Assembly (NCBI GenBank): GCA_930367215.1
Contig: OV884059.1
Span: forward strand, 53,600,957-53,664,956
Origin: Pollenia angustigena
Lineage: Eukaryota; Arthropoda; Insecta; Diptera; Polleniidae
Direction: 5' to 3'
DNA: 64,000 nt
The notes under the pieces were generated by a model. The model did not search any database and had not been told where the DNA came from. It saw only the letters and a list, made by a program, of their open reading frames with translations. Positions 43,714-55,366 of the stretch are shown here, one piece after another. The first letter of the stretch is position 1. Each line of letters opens with the position of its first letter. The position numbers and the translations under genes were made by a program.

Positions 43714-45439
43714 CTTGGTTTTATAGTTTCGGAATTCGATATAGTTTTTTTTTTTTATAGACCTCTCATTTACAAACCTATTACAGTTGCAAATCGATTA
43801 TTGCACATACTTGATACTTGCACACATCGATTCTTGCAACATAGAAATATTTTTCATTACGCACTCAGTACTTGCGACATCCGAAAATTTTGAACTCGAT
43901 ACTTGCAACATTACTCTGGTATAACTCTTGCGTGCTGTTTTGTTTACGTTTTCTTAGACTGAATACATATCGGGAAATAAAATATCTATCTACTGTTAAA
44001 CGAATGCGTTGAACTTAAGTGTTTTAAATTGAAATATTAAACTTAGATTTTAAAAAGATGAATATGAGTGAATCCATGTCAAACCATTAAGTCGTTCTGC
44101 ATCATCACCTCCGATTTGAATGAAATTCAACACAAATGTTGAATGTTATTGGACTTTAACAAAACATAAATTTTCAGACCCCAGATACTTTCGGCTTCCG
44201 AAATATGACGTCATAAAAGATGTGAAAAATGTGACAAAAACTCAAAAGTCTCCTTACAAAAGGGGAAATACGCAAGATAATTTAGTTTTATTGGTATCGT
44301 TTTAAAGGTGAAAGTGCACCCTTTAAAATGATATGCATATTGTGTTTTTCTAAGATAAGGTCAAAGATCAATTATTGGGGTCTTGAGTTCAAAGGTCCAT
44401 ATCTAGAAAAGTATATTTTTTAAAATTTTTGATATTTTTTGTACGGGAGGTACCACGCCCACTTCTCCAGTCCCGCCCACATTTTGTGGGATGGTGTGTA
44501 TTGATAACTTAAATTTGTGTACTAAATATGCTCTTGCCGTTCTCCAGATATACTAAAAAAAAATAATTAAAATACAACAACAACAAGGGATTTTTGAACA
44601 CAAAACATACTTAGAATCACGTTCTGGTATATAACTCTGACACCAATCGAGTCTCCACCTTTAAATTTTCTGCAAATGTTGAAGAGGGTATAATACTTAA
44701 CATATATTTTTTTAAGAATTTTAAAAAATATACTTTTCTAGATATGGACCTTTGAACTCAAGACCCCAAAAATTTACCTTTAAAGGTGAAAACCAAAAAA
44801 AATAAATTATCTTGCGTAGTTCAAGAGTTCTATCCCCTTTTGTAAGGAGACTTTTGTGTTTTTTTAAACATTTTTCACATCTTTTATGACGTCATAGTTC
44901 GGATACCGAAAGAATGTGGGGTCTGAAATTTATGTTTTGTTAAAGTCCAATTACATATAACATTTGTGTTGAATTTCATTCAAATCGGAGGTGCTGATGC
45001 CGAAAATGCCATTTTTTCGTGATGGTTTGACGTGTTTTAACTCATATGTCTTTTATTTTATATAGGAAATTAATACTCGGTACTTGCGACAACATCGAAA
45101 CTTGCATAGACCCCGGTTTTCATTATGTGTAAGAATCGAGTTTCTACCGTACTTCATTCTAATCAAATTAATTACACAAGGCGATTGTCTACTATATTAA
45201 AAAATTATCTATAAACTTAAATGAAAATTTAGGTTTATATTAAATAATTTATTATACGCTGAGAAATGCTGATAGTTTTTCTACATTAAATTTATATATT
45301 GGATAGAAAGTTACATCTAAATGTTTTGTTTTGATAAGAATGTCCTTATATTACTTTAAATCAGGTTTCTTATAATACAGAGTTTTTGAATGAAATATTA
45401 ACAATCCTAATGTTAATTTCAATCTAATTTCATTTAAAT
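43714..45439. repeat. Giant inverted repeat, inner left arm
   Basis: After the Ty3 array the left arm resumes with CTTGGTTTTATAGTTTCGGA. That is what the reversed right arm shows without interruption at 49735-49750 and 54305-54326. The arm contains several copies of a GATACTTGCAACAT-like motif, a foldback element (44062-45047), and the long stem ending at 45439. No gene is supported. Confidence 0.8.
44062..45047. mobile_element. Foldback element with ~300-bp arms in the inner left arm
   Basis: The ends ATATGAGTGAATCCATGTCA and, reversed, ATATGAGTTAAAACACGTCA start inverted arms of about 300 bp that include TGACGTCA in both arms and a GTCCTTTTGTAAGG-type block. The middle (44430-44600) holds GTACCACGCCCACTTCTCCA and CTTGCCGTTCTCCAGATATA, the same modules that build the array at 1-15498. 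It is absent from the right arm, so it inserted after the palindrome formed. No TSD could be fixed. The 61-codon frame at 44120 is part of the arm and not a gene. Confidence 0.75.
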
Positions 45440-45705
45440 TATAATATATATAGGTATATGATTTAAATGAAATTAGATTGAAATTAACATTAGAATTGTT
45501 AATATTTCATTTAAAAACTTTGTATTATAAGAAACCTGATTAAAAGTAATATAAAGACATTCTTACCGAAACACTACATTCAGTTGTAACCTTCTATCCA
45601 ATATATAAATTTAAGGTAGAAAAGACATCAGCGTATAATCAAATTACTTAATATAAACCTAAATATTCATTTAAGTTTATAGATTATTTTTTAATATAGT
45701 ACACA
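45190..45705. repeat. Central stem-loop of the giant palindrome
   Basis: The left stem 45190-45439 and right stem 45461-45705 are reverse complements with only scattered mismatches. They are separated by 21 bp of TATAATATATATAGG-type sequence. The innermost 19 bp on each side (AATCTAATTTCATTTAAAT and its complement) pair perfectly. The axis is at about 45450. Confidence 0.9.
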
Positions 45706-46121
45706 AGTAAATATGTTTTTAAAAGTGGTTTAAAAAAACCGTATATATAAATATGAGTTACTGGTTAAGGTTGTATATAGAATGAATAAAATTATGTGAG
45801 AATTGAAAAGAATTTATAAGAATTGTTAAAATTAAAATAATAATATAATGGGTTGATTTGATAAAATGGAAAGGATTAGTATGGATTTTCTTAAAATCGT
45901 CTTGTGTGATTATGAGAATAAAGTATAGTAGAAACTCGATTCTTGCACGTAATGAAAACTGGGGTCGGTGCAAGTTTCGAGGTTGTCACATGTATCGAGT
46001 ATTAATTGTCTATATAAAATAAAAGATATATATCTCTAATTAAAATCTAAGTTTAATATTTCAATTGAAAACACTAATTTCAACGCATTCGTATAACAAA
46101 AGATAAATATTTTATGTGTAA
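45461..46121. repeat. Giant inverted repeat, inner right arm
   Basis: Reverse complement of the inner left arm: 45915-46020 pairs with 45065-45175, and 46020-46121 pairs with about 43985-44061. About 200 bp at 45706-45914 have no partner on the left. The arm is interrupted at 46121/46122 by the Helitron. Confidence 0.8.
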
Positions 46122-49100
46122 CTAGCATTTAACCCGCTACTTTGTTAGCGTCTCCTTTTCTTCGTGGACATATTTTTATGCCAAAGTTTATTTTCAAAAA
46201 AGTACCAGGCACCTGTCCCCTTATTTTTTTTAACGAACAACAATAAGTGTTAAATTTTTTGGATCTCTTTAATTTTGGATTTTTTTTGGTTAGCGGAATC
46301 GATTTGGCGAGAGGACAACCTTCGGTCCAAAAGTCAGCTTTTTAGCTTCAAGAGTTTAGGATGTGCGATGATGAATCCGTCAGTTACTTTACAAATTTAT
46401 ATTATATAGAGATGGAGAAAAATGTTGAGAAAACAGTAACAAAATTAGGAACGATTTTCACACCTTAAACGTTTGAATTTCAAAAAAGGGGCAAACCTGT
46501 TTTGTATTTTTTAGATAAGCTAAAAATGTGATACAATATTTATTTACCCTTTTACACCCCAAAAAGGTCTTCCTTCAAAAAAGTACCAGACACCTCTCCG
46601 TTTATTTTTTTTAATGAACAATAATTAGTATTAAATTTTTTGTATCTCTTTTTGTTTAGGAAATATACGGTTAGCGAATTGCTGATGTTTTTTATCTCTT
46701 TTAGTTTAGGAGGTATGAGGTTCGCGGGATCGATATACATAGGTACAATTTTCACCCCTGAAACGTTCGAATTTCGAAAAAGTACCAAATTCGCATTTGT
46801 ATTTTTTAGATAAGTACCAAATGTTATTTAATTTTTATTTCTATACGTATTGGCTTAAAAGCTAGATTTACTACCTAAAACGACCGAATTTCGTTAAAGT
46901 ACCAGACACCAATTTGCTTTTTTATTTAATGCACAAAAATAAATATTAAATTAAAAAAATTACCAGTTTATTTAAAAAAAAATCCCTCTTACAGATTCTC
47001 ATTCACTCAGGAGCTTGCATGTTTAATTTTATGTTTCTAGATCCAATAAATACGGATATATAAAAGGTACCAGTTAAAGAACAAAATAGTACCAAAAGCC
47101 CTCTTACAGATTTTCATTCACTCAGGACCTTGCATGTTTAATTTTATGTTTCTAGGTCCAATACTAACGGAAATTCAAAAAGTACCAGTTAAAGAACAAA
47201 GAAGTACCAAAAACTTCCCTCTTATATATTCTTATCCACTTAGGGCATTGCATCTTGAATTTTATGTTTCTAAGTCCAATAATAACGGATATTCAAAAAG
47301 TACCAGTTTAATAACTAAAAAGTACCTATAAGCGCTTTTAGAGATTCTCATTCACTCAGGACCATGCACGTTTAATTTTATTTTCATTAGACCAACATTA
47401 GGGAAAATTTAAAAAAAGGACCAGTTAAAAAACGAAAAAGCACCAAAAAGATCTCTCTAACAGATTGTCATTCACTCAAGACCTTCCATGTTTAATTGCA
47501 TGTTTCTGGGTCCAATACTAACGGAAATTCAAAAAGTACCAGCTAACGAATAAAAAAGTACCAATAAGATCCCACTTAAAGATTCTCATTTACACAGTAT
47601 CGTGCATGTTTAATTTTATGTTTCTAGGTCCAATACTGACGGAAATTCAAAAAGTACCAGTAAATGAACAAAAAAGTACCAAAAACTTTCCTCTTAGATT
47701 CTTATCCACCCAGGACGTTGCATGTTTAATTTTATCTGTCTATGTCCAATACCAACGGAAATTCAAAAAGTACCAGTCCAAGATAAAAAAAGTACCAAAA
47801 AGTTCACTCTTATAGATTCTCATCCATCCAGGGCATTGCATATTGAATTGTATGTTTCTAGGTCCAATACTAACAGAAATTCAAAAAGTACCAGTTAATG
47901 AACAAAAAAGTACCAAAAAGTTCCCTCTTATAGATTTTCATCCATTCAGGACATTGCATGTTTAATTTTATTTTTATAGGTCCAATACTAACGGAAATTC
48001 AAAAAGTACCATTTTATGAACAGAAAAGTACAAAAAACTTCCCCTTATGGATTCTTAACCACTCAGGACATTTCATTTTGAATTTTATGTTTCTAAGTCC
48101 AATATTAACGTAAATTCAAAAAGTACCAGTTAATGAACAAAAAAGTACCAAAAAGTTCCCTCTTATAGATTCTCATCCATTCGGGACATTGCATGTTTAA
48201 TTTTATTTTTATAGGTCCAATACTAACGGAAATTCAAAAAGTACCATTTTATGAACAGAAAAGTACCAAAAACTTCCCCTTATGGATTCTTAACCACTCA
48301 GGACATTTCATTTTGAATTTTATGTTTCTAAGTCCAATATTAACGTAAATTCAAAAAGTACCAGTTAATGAACAAAAAAGTACCAAAAAGTTCCCTCTTA
48401 TAGATTCTCATCCATCCAGGGCATTGCATATTGAATTGTATGTTTCTAGGTCCAATACTAACAGAAATTCAAAAAGTACCAGTTAATGAACAAAAAAGTA
48501 CCAAAAAGTTCCCTCTTATAGATTTTCATCCATTCAGGACATTGCATGTTTAATTTTATTTTTACTAACGGAAATTCAAAAAGTACCATTTTATGAACAG
48601 AAAAGTACCAAAAACTTCCCCTTATGGATTCTTAACCACTCAGGACATTTCATTTTGAATTTTATGTTTCTAAGTCCAATATTAACGTAAATTCAAAAAG
48701 TACCAGTTAATGAACAAAAAAGTACCAAAAAGTTCCCTCTTATAGATTCTCATCCATTCGGGACATTACATGTTTAATTTTATTTTTATAGGTCCAATAC
48801 TAACGGAAATTCAAAAAGTACCAGTTAATTAACAGAAAAGTACCAAAAACTGCCCCTTATGGATTCTTATCCATTCCGGACATTGCATGATGAATCTTAT
48901 GTTTTTAGGTCCAACATAAACGATAATTTAAAAAATACCAGTTGTAGAACCAAAAAGTTAAGTAAAATATCAAATTTCTCGTATTTCCCCTTTTTGGTAC
49001 TATTTTCCCCCCATTAAAGTATAAAAAATTTCAGTATAATAGTGGCAGCCCATAATTTAGTACGAATATTTCAATAAATGGAGAAAAATGCTTTTTAAAA

Positions 49101-49605
49101 AAAGTACCAAAAATAGTTACGATTTTTACCCCTTAAATGTTCGAATTTCGAAAAAGTACCAAATTTAAATTCGTATATTTTTGTTAGGTTTCGAATGTGG
49201 TATTAACTTTGTTTCTATGTTTATTGGTTCAAAAGATAGATGGGGTGTCAAAAACGTACTAAAATTCAGATATTACCCGTTTACTCCCAAATAGGGCCGA
49301 ATTTCAAAAAAGTACCAGACACCTGTCCGCTTATTTTTCTAAAGAATAAAGATAGGTATTAAATTTTTTTTGTATCTCCTTTAGTTTTGGAGATATAAGG
49401 TTACCGAATTTTCCCGTTTTTACCCTTTTTTACCCCCTAAACATTCGAATTTCCAAAAATCCCGTCTTAGTGGATCGATTTGGGGAGTGACCAATCTCTG
49501 GTCCAAATTTCAAGTGTCTAGCTTCAGGCGTTTAGGCTGTGCGATGATGAATCAGTGAGTCAGTCAGTCAGTCAGTCAGTAACGTTACAATTTTATATAT
49601 ATAGA
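46122..49605 (-). mobile_element. Non-autonomous Helitron with central minisatellite
   Basis: Read on the minus strand it starts TCTATATATATAAAATTG (from 49605) and ends CTAG (46125-46122). It sits exactly between A and T of the host arm, as Helitrons do. Before the CTAG there is a stem CGCTA-ACAAAG-TAGCG nine bases upstream, the usual 3' hairpin. It encodes no Rep or helicase. The centre is filled by about 17 copies of a ~118-bp repeat, as in DINE-type Helitrons. A second 5'-end-like sequence lies at 46340-46411. Confidence 0.8.
46980..48960. repeat. ~118-bp GTACC minisatellite, array 1
   Basis: Units contain GTCCAATACTAACGGAAATT, AAAAAGTACCAGTT and GAACAAAAAAGTACC. They recur at about 47155, 47272, 47510, 47627, 47743, 47860, 47980, 48098, 48216, 48334, 48451, 48676 and 48793, close to 118 bp apart, with one shortened unit near 48560. 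Two unit types alternate in places (CCCTCTTATAGATTCTCATC and CCCCTTATGGATTCTTAACC). Short open frames of 65-69 codons inside are repeat artefacts. Confidence 0.9.
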
Positions 49606-50721
49606 TTAAAGAAATTTTAAATTTCCAGATATGTATTCAGTCTAAGAAAACGTAAACAAAGCAGCACTCAAGAGTAATATAAGAGTAATGTTGCAATTTT
49701 ATACAAAAAAAAAAAACAAGATCGAAATCCGAAACTATAAAACCAAGACCAAAAGACTACTACTAAGATTAACATTAAGACTAAGATTAATATCAAGAGG
49801 AAGATCAAAATACTAAGATTAAATATAGGAATGTTAGTATAAGTATTAAGTATAGAAGGGAAATAATAGGAAAACAAATTATAGGAATTATAAAACGGTA
49901 TACAAAAACATTAAATAAACCATATAATATGGTTATTGAACTATTCATTTCATGGTATTAGTATATATAAAGTATAAATAAATGATTAATGGAGTAAGGT
50001 TTTACATAAATAAATAAAGTTTGTGATTTTCTTTTGCGGAGTTAACTAAATTATATTATATTCTATGGATTATAATGGTATGGTATGATAATGTATGGTT
50101 AATAAACTAGAAAAAAAAAAACATATAAAGCTGTAATAGTTATAAAAAAAGTTGTTATCTTTAAATTCCTATCTGATAATTATAAGCAGATATAATAGAT
50201 ATTTCCTTATTAAATATTCAAAACTCCTATGTAATATTTTTTTTTAGATCATCTTAATTGATTTTGTAATATGATTTCCTTTTTTCAGTAACATTTAATA
50301 TTCTATTGGTATAGTCGACTTCAAGTTTATACTATATATAAATTTTTACTAAATGTTATCAAAACAATTAATAAACCATGTACTATGGTTAATAAAATGG
50401 TCATTTTATTGTATTTTGTATGTATAATGTATAAACATATACTGCATGAAGTGTATCCTAAGCATGAATTGAACTAAATTCTTAACTATATTATCATTGT
50501 AGAGTATCAAACCATAGAAAAATTCTTCATTAAACTTATATTATAGAGTATCAAACTAACAATCAAAATCTGTTATCTTTAAATTCTTACTAATATCTAT
50601 AAACAAATAGAATTGCTATTTCATCATGAAATATTCAAAACCTGTATTTTAAAAATTTTACTACCTAGGAAGATTCATTTCATTGTGGATATTCATGACT
50701 TGAATTTTTATATAAAATAAC
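49606..50721. repeat. Palindrome right-arm segment between the duplicated Helitrons
   Basis: Matches 54185-55366 and, reversed, the left arm. It contains the uninterrupted Ty3 target (ACCA at 49748-49751 within AAGACCAAAAGACTAC). AT-rich; no gene is seen. Ends at the duplication junction ATAACT/CTCTTT. Confidence 0.8.
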
Positions 50722-53700
50722 TCTCTTTAATTTTGGATTTTTTTTGGTTAGCGGAATCGATGTGGCGAGAGGACAACCTTCGGTCCAAAAGTCAGCTTTT
50801 TAGCTTCAAGAGTTTAGGATGTGCGATGATGAATCCGTCAGTTACTTTACAAATTTATATTATATAGAGATGGAGAAAAATGTTGAGAAAACAGTTACAA
50901 AATTAGGAACGATTTTCACACCTTAAACGTTTGAATTTCAAAAAAGGGGCAAACCTGTTTTGTATTTTTTAGAAAAGCTAAAAATGTGATACAATATTTA
51001 TTTACCCTTTTACACCCCAAAAAGGACTTCCTTCAAAAAAGTACCAGACACCTCTCCGTTTATTTTTTTTAATGAACAATAATTAGTATTAAATTTTTTG
51101 TATCTCTCTTTGTTTAGGAAATATACGGTTAGCGAATTGCTGATGTTTTTTATCTCTTTTAGTTTAGGAGGTATGAGGTTCGCGGGATCGATATACATAG
51201 GTACAATTTTCACCCCTGAAACGTTCGAATTTCGAAAAAGTACCAAATTCGCATTTGTATTTTTTAGATAAGTACCAAATGTTATTTAATTTTTATTTCT
51301 ATACGTATTGGCTTAAAAGCTAGATTTACTACCTAAAACGACCGAATTTCGTTAAAGTACCAGACACCAATTTGCTTTTTTATTTAATGCACAAAAATAA
51401 ATATTAAATTAAAAAAATTACCAGTTTATTTAAAAAAAAGTCCCTCTTACAGATTCTCATTCACTCAGGAGCTTGCATGTTTAATTTTATGTTTCTAGAT
51501 CCAATAAATACGGATATATAAAAGGTACCAGTTAAAGAACAAAATATTACCAAAAGCCCTCTTACAGATTTTCATTCACTCAGGACCTTGCATGTTTAAT
51601 TTTATGTTTCTAGGTCCAATACTAACGGAAATTCAAAAAGTACCAGTTAAAGAACAAAGAAGTACCGAAAACTTCCCTCTTATATATTCTTATCCACTTA
51701 GGGCATTGCATCTTGAATTTTATGTTTCTAAGTCCAATAATAACGGATATTCAAAAAGTACCAGTTTAATAACTAAAAAGTACCTATAAGCGCTTTTAGA
51801 GATTCTCATTCACTCAGGACCATGCACGTTTAATTTTATTTTCATTAGACCAACATTAGCGAAAATTTAAAAAAAGGACCAGTTAAAAAACGAAAAAGCA
51901 CCAAAAAGATCTCTCTAACAGATTGTCATTCACTCAAGACCTTCCATGTTTAATTGCATGTTTCTGGGTCCAATACTAACGGAAATTCAAAAAGTACCAG
52001 CTAACGAATAAAAAAGTACCAATAAGATCCCACTTAAAGATTCTCATTTACACAGTATCGTGCATGTTTAATTTTATGTTTCTAGGTCCAATACTGACGG
52101 AAATTCAAAAAGTACCAGTAAATGAACAAAAAAGTACCAAAAACTTTCCTCTTAGATTCTTATCCACCCAGGACGTTGCATGTTTAATTTTATCTGTCTA
52201 TGTCCAATACCAACGGAAATTCAAAAAGTACCAGTCCAAGATAAAAAAAGTACCAAAAAGTTCACTCTTATAGATTCTCATCCATCCAGGGCATTGCATA
52301 TTGAATTGTATGTTTCTAGGTCCAATACTAACAGAAATTCAAAAAGTACCAGTTAATGAACAGAAAAGTACCAAAAACTTCCCCTTATGGATTCTTAACC
52401 ACTCAGGACATTTCATTTTGAATTTTATGTTTCTAAGTCCAATATTAACGTAAATTCAAAAAGTACCAGTTAATGAACAAAAAAGTACCAAAAAGTTCCC
52501 TCTTATAGATTCTCATCCATTCGGGACATTGCATGTTTAATTTTATTTTTATAGGTCCAATACTAACGGAAATTCAAAAAGTACCATTTTATGAACAGAA
52601 AAGTACCAAAAACTTCCCCTTATGGATTCTTAACCACTCAGGACATTTCATTTTGAATTTTATGTTTCTAAGTCCAATATTAACGTAAATTCAAAAAGTA
52701 CCAGTTAATGAACAAAAAAGTACCAAAAAGTTCCCTCTTATAGATTCTCATCCATTCGGGACATTGCATGTTTAATTTTATTTTTATAGGTCCAATACTA
52801 ACGGAAATTCAAAAAGTACCATTTTATGAACAGAAAAGTACCAAAAACTTCCCCTTATGGATTCTTAACCACTCAGGACATTTCATTTTGAATTTTATGT
52901 TTCTAAGTCCAATATTAACGTAAATTCAAAAAGTACCAGTTAATGAACAAAAAAGTACCAAAAAGTTCCCTCTTATAGATTCTCATCCATCCAGGGCATT
53001 GCATATTGAATTGTATGTTTCTAGGTCCAATACTAACAGAAATTCAACAAGTACCAGTTAATGAACAAAAAAGTACCAAAAAGTTCCCTCTTATAGATTT
53101 TCATCCATTCAGGACATTGCATGTTTAATTTTATTTTTACTAACGGAAATTCAAAAAGTACCATTTTATGAACAGAAAAGTACCAAAAACTTCCCCTTAT
53201 GGATTCTTAACCACTCAGGACATTTCATTTTGAATTTTATGTTTCTAAGTCCAATATTAACGTAAATTCAAAAAGTACCAGTTAATGAACAAAAAAGTAC
53301 CAAAAAGTTCCCTCTTATAGATTCTCATCCATTCGGGACATTGCATGTTTAGTTTTATTTTTATAGGTCCAATACTAACGTAAATTCAAAAAGTACCAGT
53401 TAATTAACAGAAAAGTACCAAAAACTGCCCCTTATGGATTCTTATCCATTCCGGACATTGCATGATGAATCTTATGTTTTTAGGTCCAACATAAACGATA
53501 ATTTAAAAAATACCAGTTGTAGAACCAAAAAGTTAAGTAAAATATCAAATTTCTCGTATTTCCCCTTTTTGGTACTATTTTCCCCCCATTAAAGTATAAA
53601 AAATTTCAGTATAATAGTGGCAGCCCATAATTTAGTACGAATATTTCAATAAATGGAGAAAAATGTTTTTTAAAAAAAGTACCAAAAATAGTTACGATTT

Positions 53701-55366
53701 TTACCCCTTAAATGTTCGAATTTCGAAAAAGTACCAAATTAAAATTCGTATATTTTTGTTAGGTTTCGAATGTGGTATTAACTTTGTTTCTATGTTTATT
53801 GGTTCAAACGATAGATGGGGTGTCAAAAAAGTACTAAAATTCAGATATTACCCGTTTACTCCCAAATAGGGCCGAATTTCAAAAAAGTACCAGACACCTG
53901 TCCGCTTATTTTTCTAAAGAACAAAGATAGGTATTAAATTTTTTTTGTATCTCCTTTAGTTTTGGAGATATAAGGTTACCGAATTTTCCCGTTTTTACCC
54001 TTTTTTACCCCCTAAACATTCGAATTTCCAAAAATCCCGTCTTAGTGGATCGATTTGGGGAGTGACCAATCTCTGGTCCAAATTTCAAGTGTCTAGCTTC
54101 AGGCGTTTAGGCTGTGCGATGATGAATCAGTGAGTCAGTCAGTCAGTCAGTCAGTCAGTAACGTTACAATTTTATATATATAGATTAAAGAAATTTTAAA
54201 TTTCCAGATATGTATTCAGTCTAAGAAAACGTAAACAAAGCAGCACTCAAGAGTAATATAAGAGTAATGTTGCAATTTTATACAAAAAAAAACAAGATCG
54301 AAATCCGAAACTATAAAACCAAGACCAAAAGACTACTACTAAGATTAACATTAAGACTAAGATTAATATCAAGAGGAAGATCAAAATACTAAGATTAAAT
54401 ATAGGAATGTTAGTATAAGAAAAATTTTTTATATATGTATAGTATAGAAATGCTAAAAACAGAATGTATATTTAAGGATGTATGGAAGTGTATAAATATT
54501 AAGTATAGAAGGGAAATAATAGGAAAACAAATTATAGGAATTATAAAACGGTATACAAAAACATTAAATAAACCATATAATATGGTTATTGAACTATTCA
54601 TTTCATGGTATTAGTATATATAAAGTATAAATAAATGATTAATGGAGTAAGGTTTTACATAAATAAATAAAGTTTGTGATTTTCTTTTGCGGAGTTAACT
54701 AAATTATATTATATTCTATGGATTATAATGGTATGGTATGATAATGTATGGTTAATAAACTAGAAAAAAAAACATATAAAGCTGTAATAGTTATAAAAAA
54801 AGTTGTTATCTTTAAATTCCTATCTGATAATTATAAGCAGATATAATAGATATTTCCTTATTAAATATTCAAAACTCCTATGTAATATTTTTTTTTAGAT
54901 CATCTTAATTGATTTTGTAATATGATTTCCTTTTTTCAGTAACATTTAATATTCTATTGGTATAGTCGACTTCAAGTTTATACTATATATAAACTTTTAC
55001 TAAATGTTATCAAAACAATTAATAAACCATGTACTATGGTTAATAAAATGGTCATTTTATTGTATTTTGTATGTATAAATATATACTGCATGAAGTGTAT
55101 CCTAAGCATGAATTGAACTAAATTCTTAACTATATTATCATTGTAGAGTATCAAACCATAGAAAAATTCTTCATTAAACTTATATTATAGAGTATCAAAC
55201 TAACAATCAAAATCTGTTATCTTTAAATTCTTACTAATATCTATAAACAAATAGAATTGCTATTTCATCATGAAATATTCAAAACCTGTATTTTAAAAAT
55301 TTTACTACCTAGGAAGATTCATTTCATTGTGGATATTCATGACTTGAATTTTTATATAAAATAACT
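50722..55366. repeat. 4.46-kb tandem duplication, second copy
   Basis: Contains a Helitron copy lacking its 3' end (50722-54184, with the 5' end TCTATATATATAAAA on the minus strand at 54184) followed by arm sequence. The minisatellite differs slightly in unit number from the first copy, and the arm part is about 70 bp longer. Beyond 55366 the arm continues to 57509 without a counterpart in the first copy. Confidence 0.8.
51438..53520. repeat. ~118-bp GTACC minisatellite, array 2
   Basis: Second copy of the minisatellite with the same unit types. The unit order differs from array 1 between about 52340 and 53150, so units were gained or lost after the duplication. Confidence 0.9.

Larger units (their letters stand above)
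46264..50721. repeat. 4.46-kb tandem duplication, first copy
   Basis: CTCTTTAATTTTGGATTTTT at 46265 recurs at 50723 and the sequences run in parallel with a 4458-bp offset. The copy covers most of the Helitron plus about 1.1 kb of palindrome arm, so the duplication happened after the Helitron insertion. This copy lacks about 70 bp of arm present at 54418-54490. Confidence 0.85.

Noticed and set aside
44200..44220. TGACGTCA as a CREB-type binding site
   Set aside because: An 8-bp palindrome in both arms of a foldback is expected by symmetry; there is no gene nearby for it to regulate.
44120..44305. 61-codon frame with no interruption in the inner left arm
   Set aside because: It lies in one arm of the foldback element; the inverted partner arm does not preserve the frame and no motif is present.
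46985..48960. Regular repeats with spacers resembling a CRISPR array
   Set aside because: The units are about 118 bp, diverge along their whole length, have no constant-repeat/unique-spacer structure, and this is a eukaryotic Helitron.
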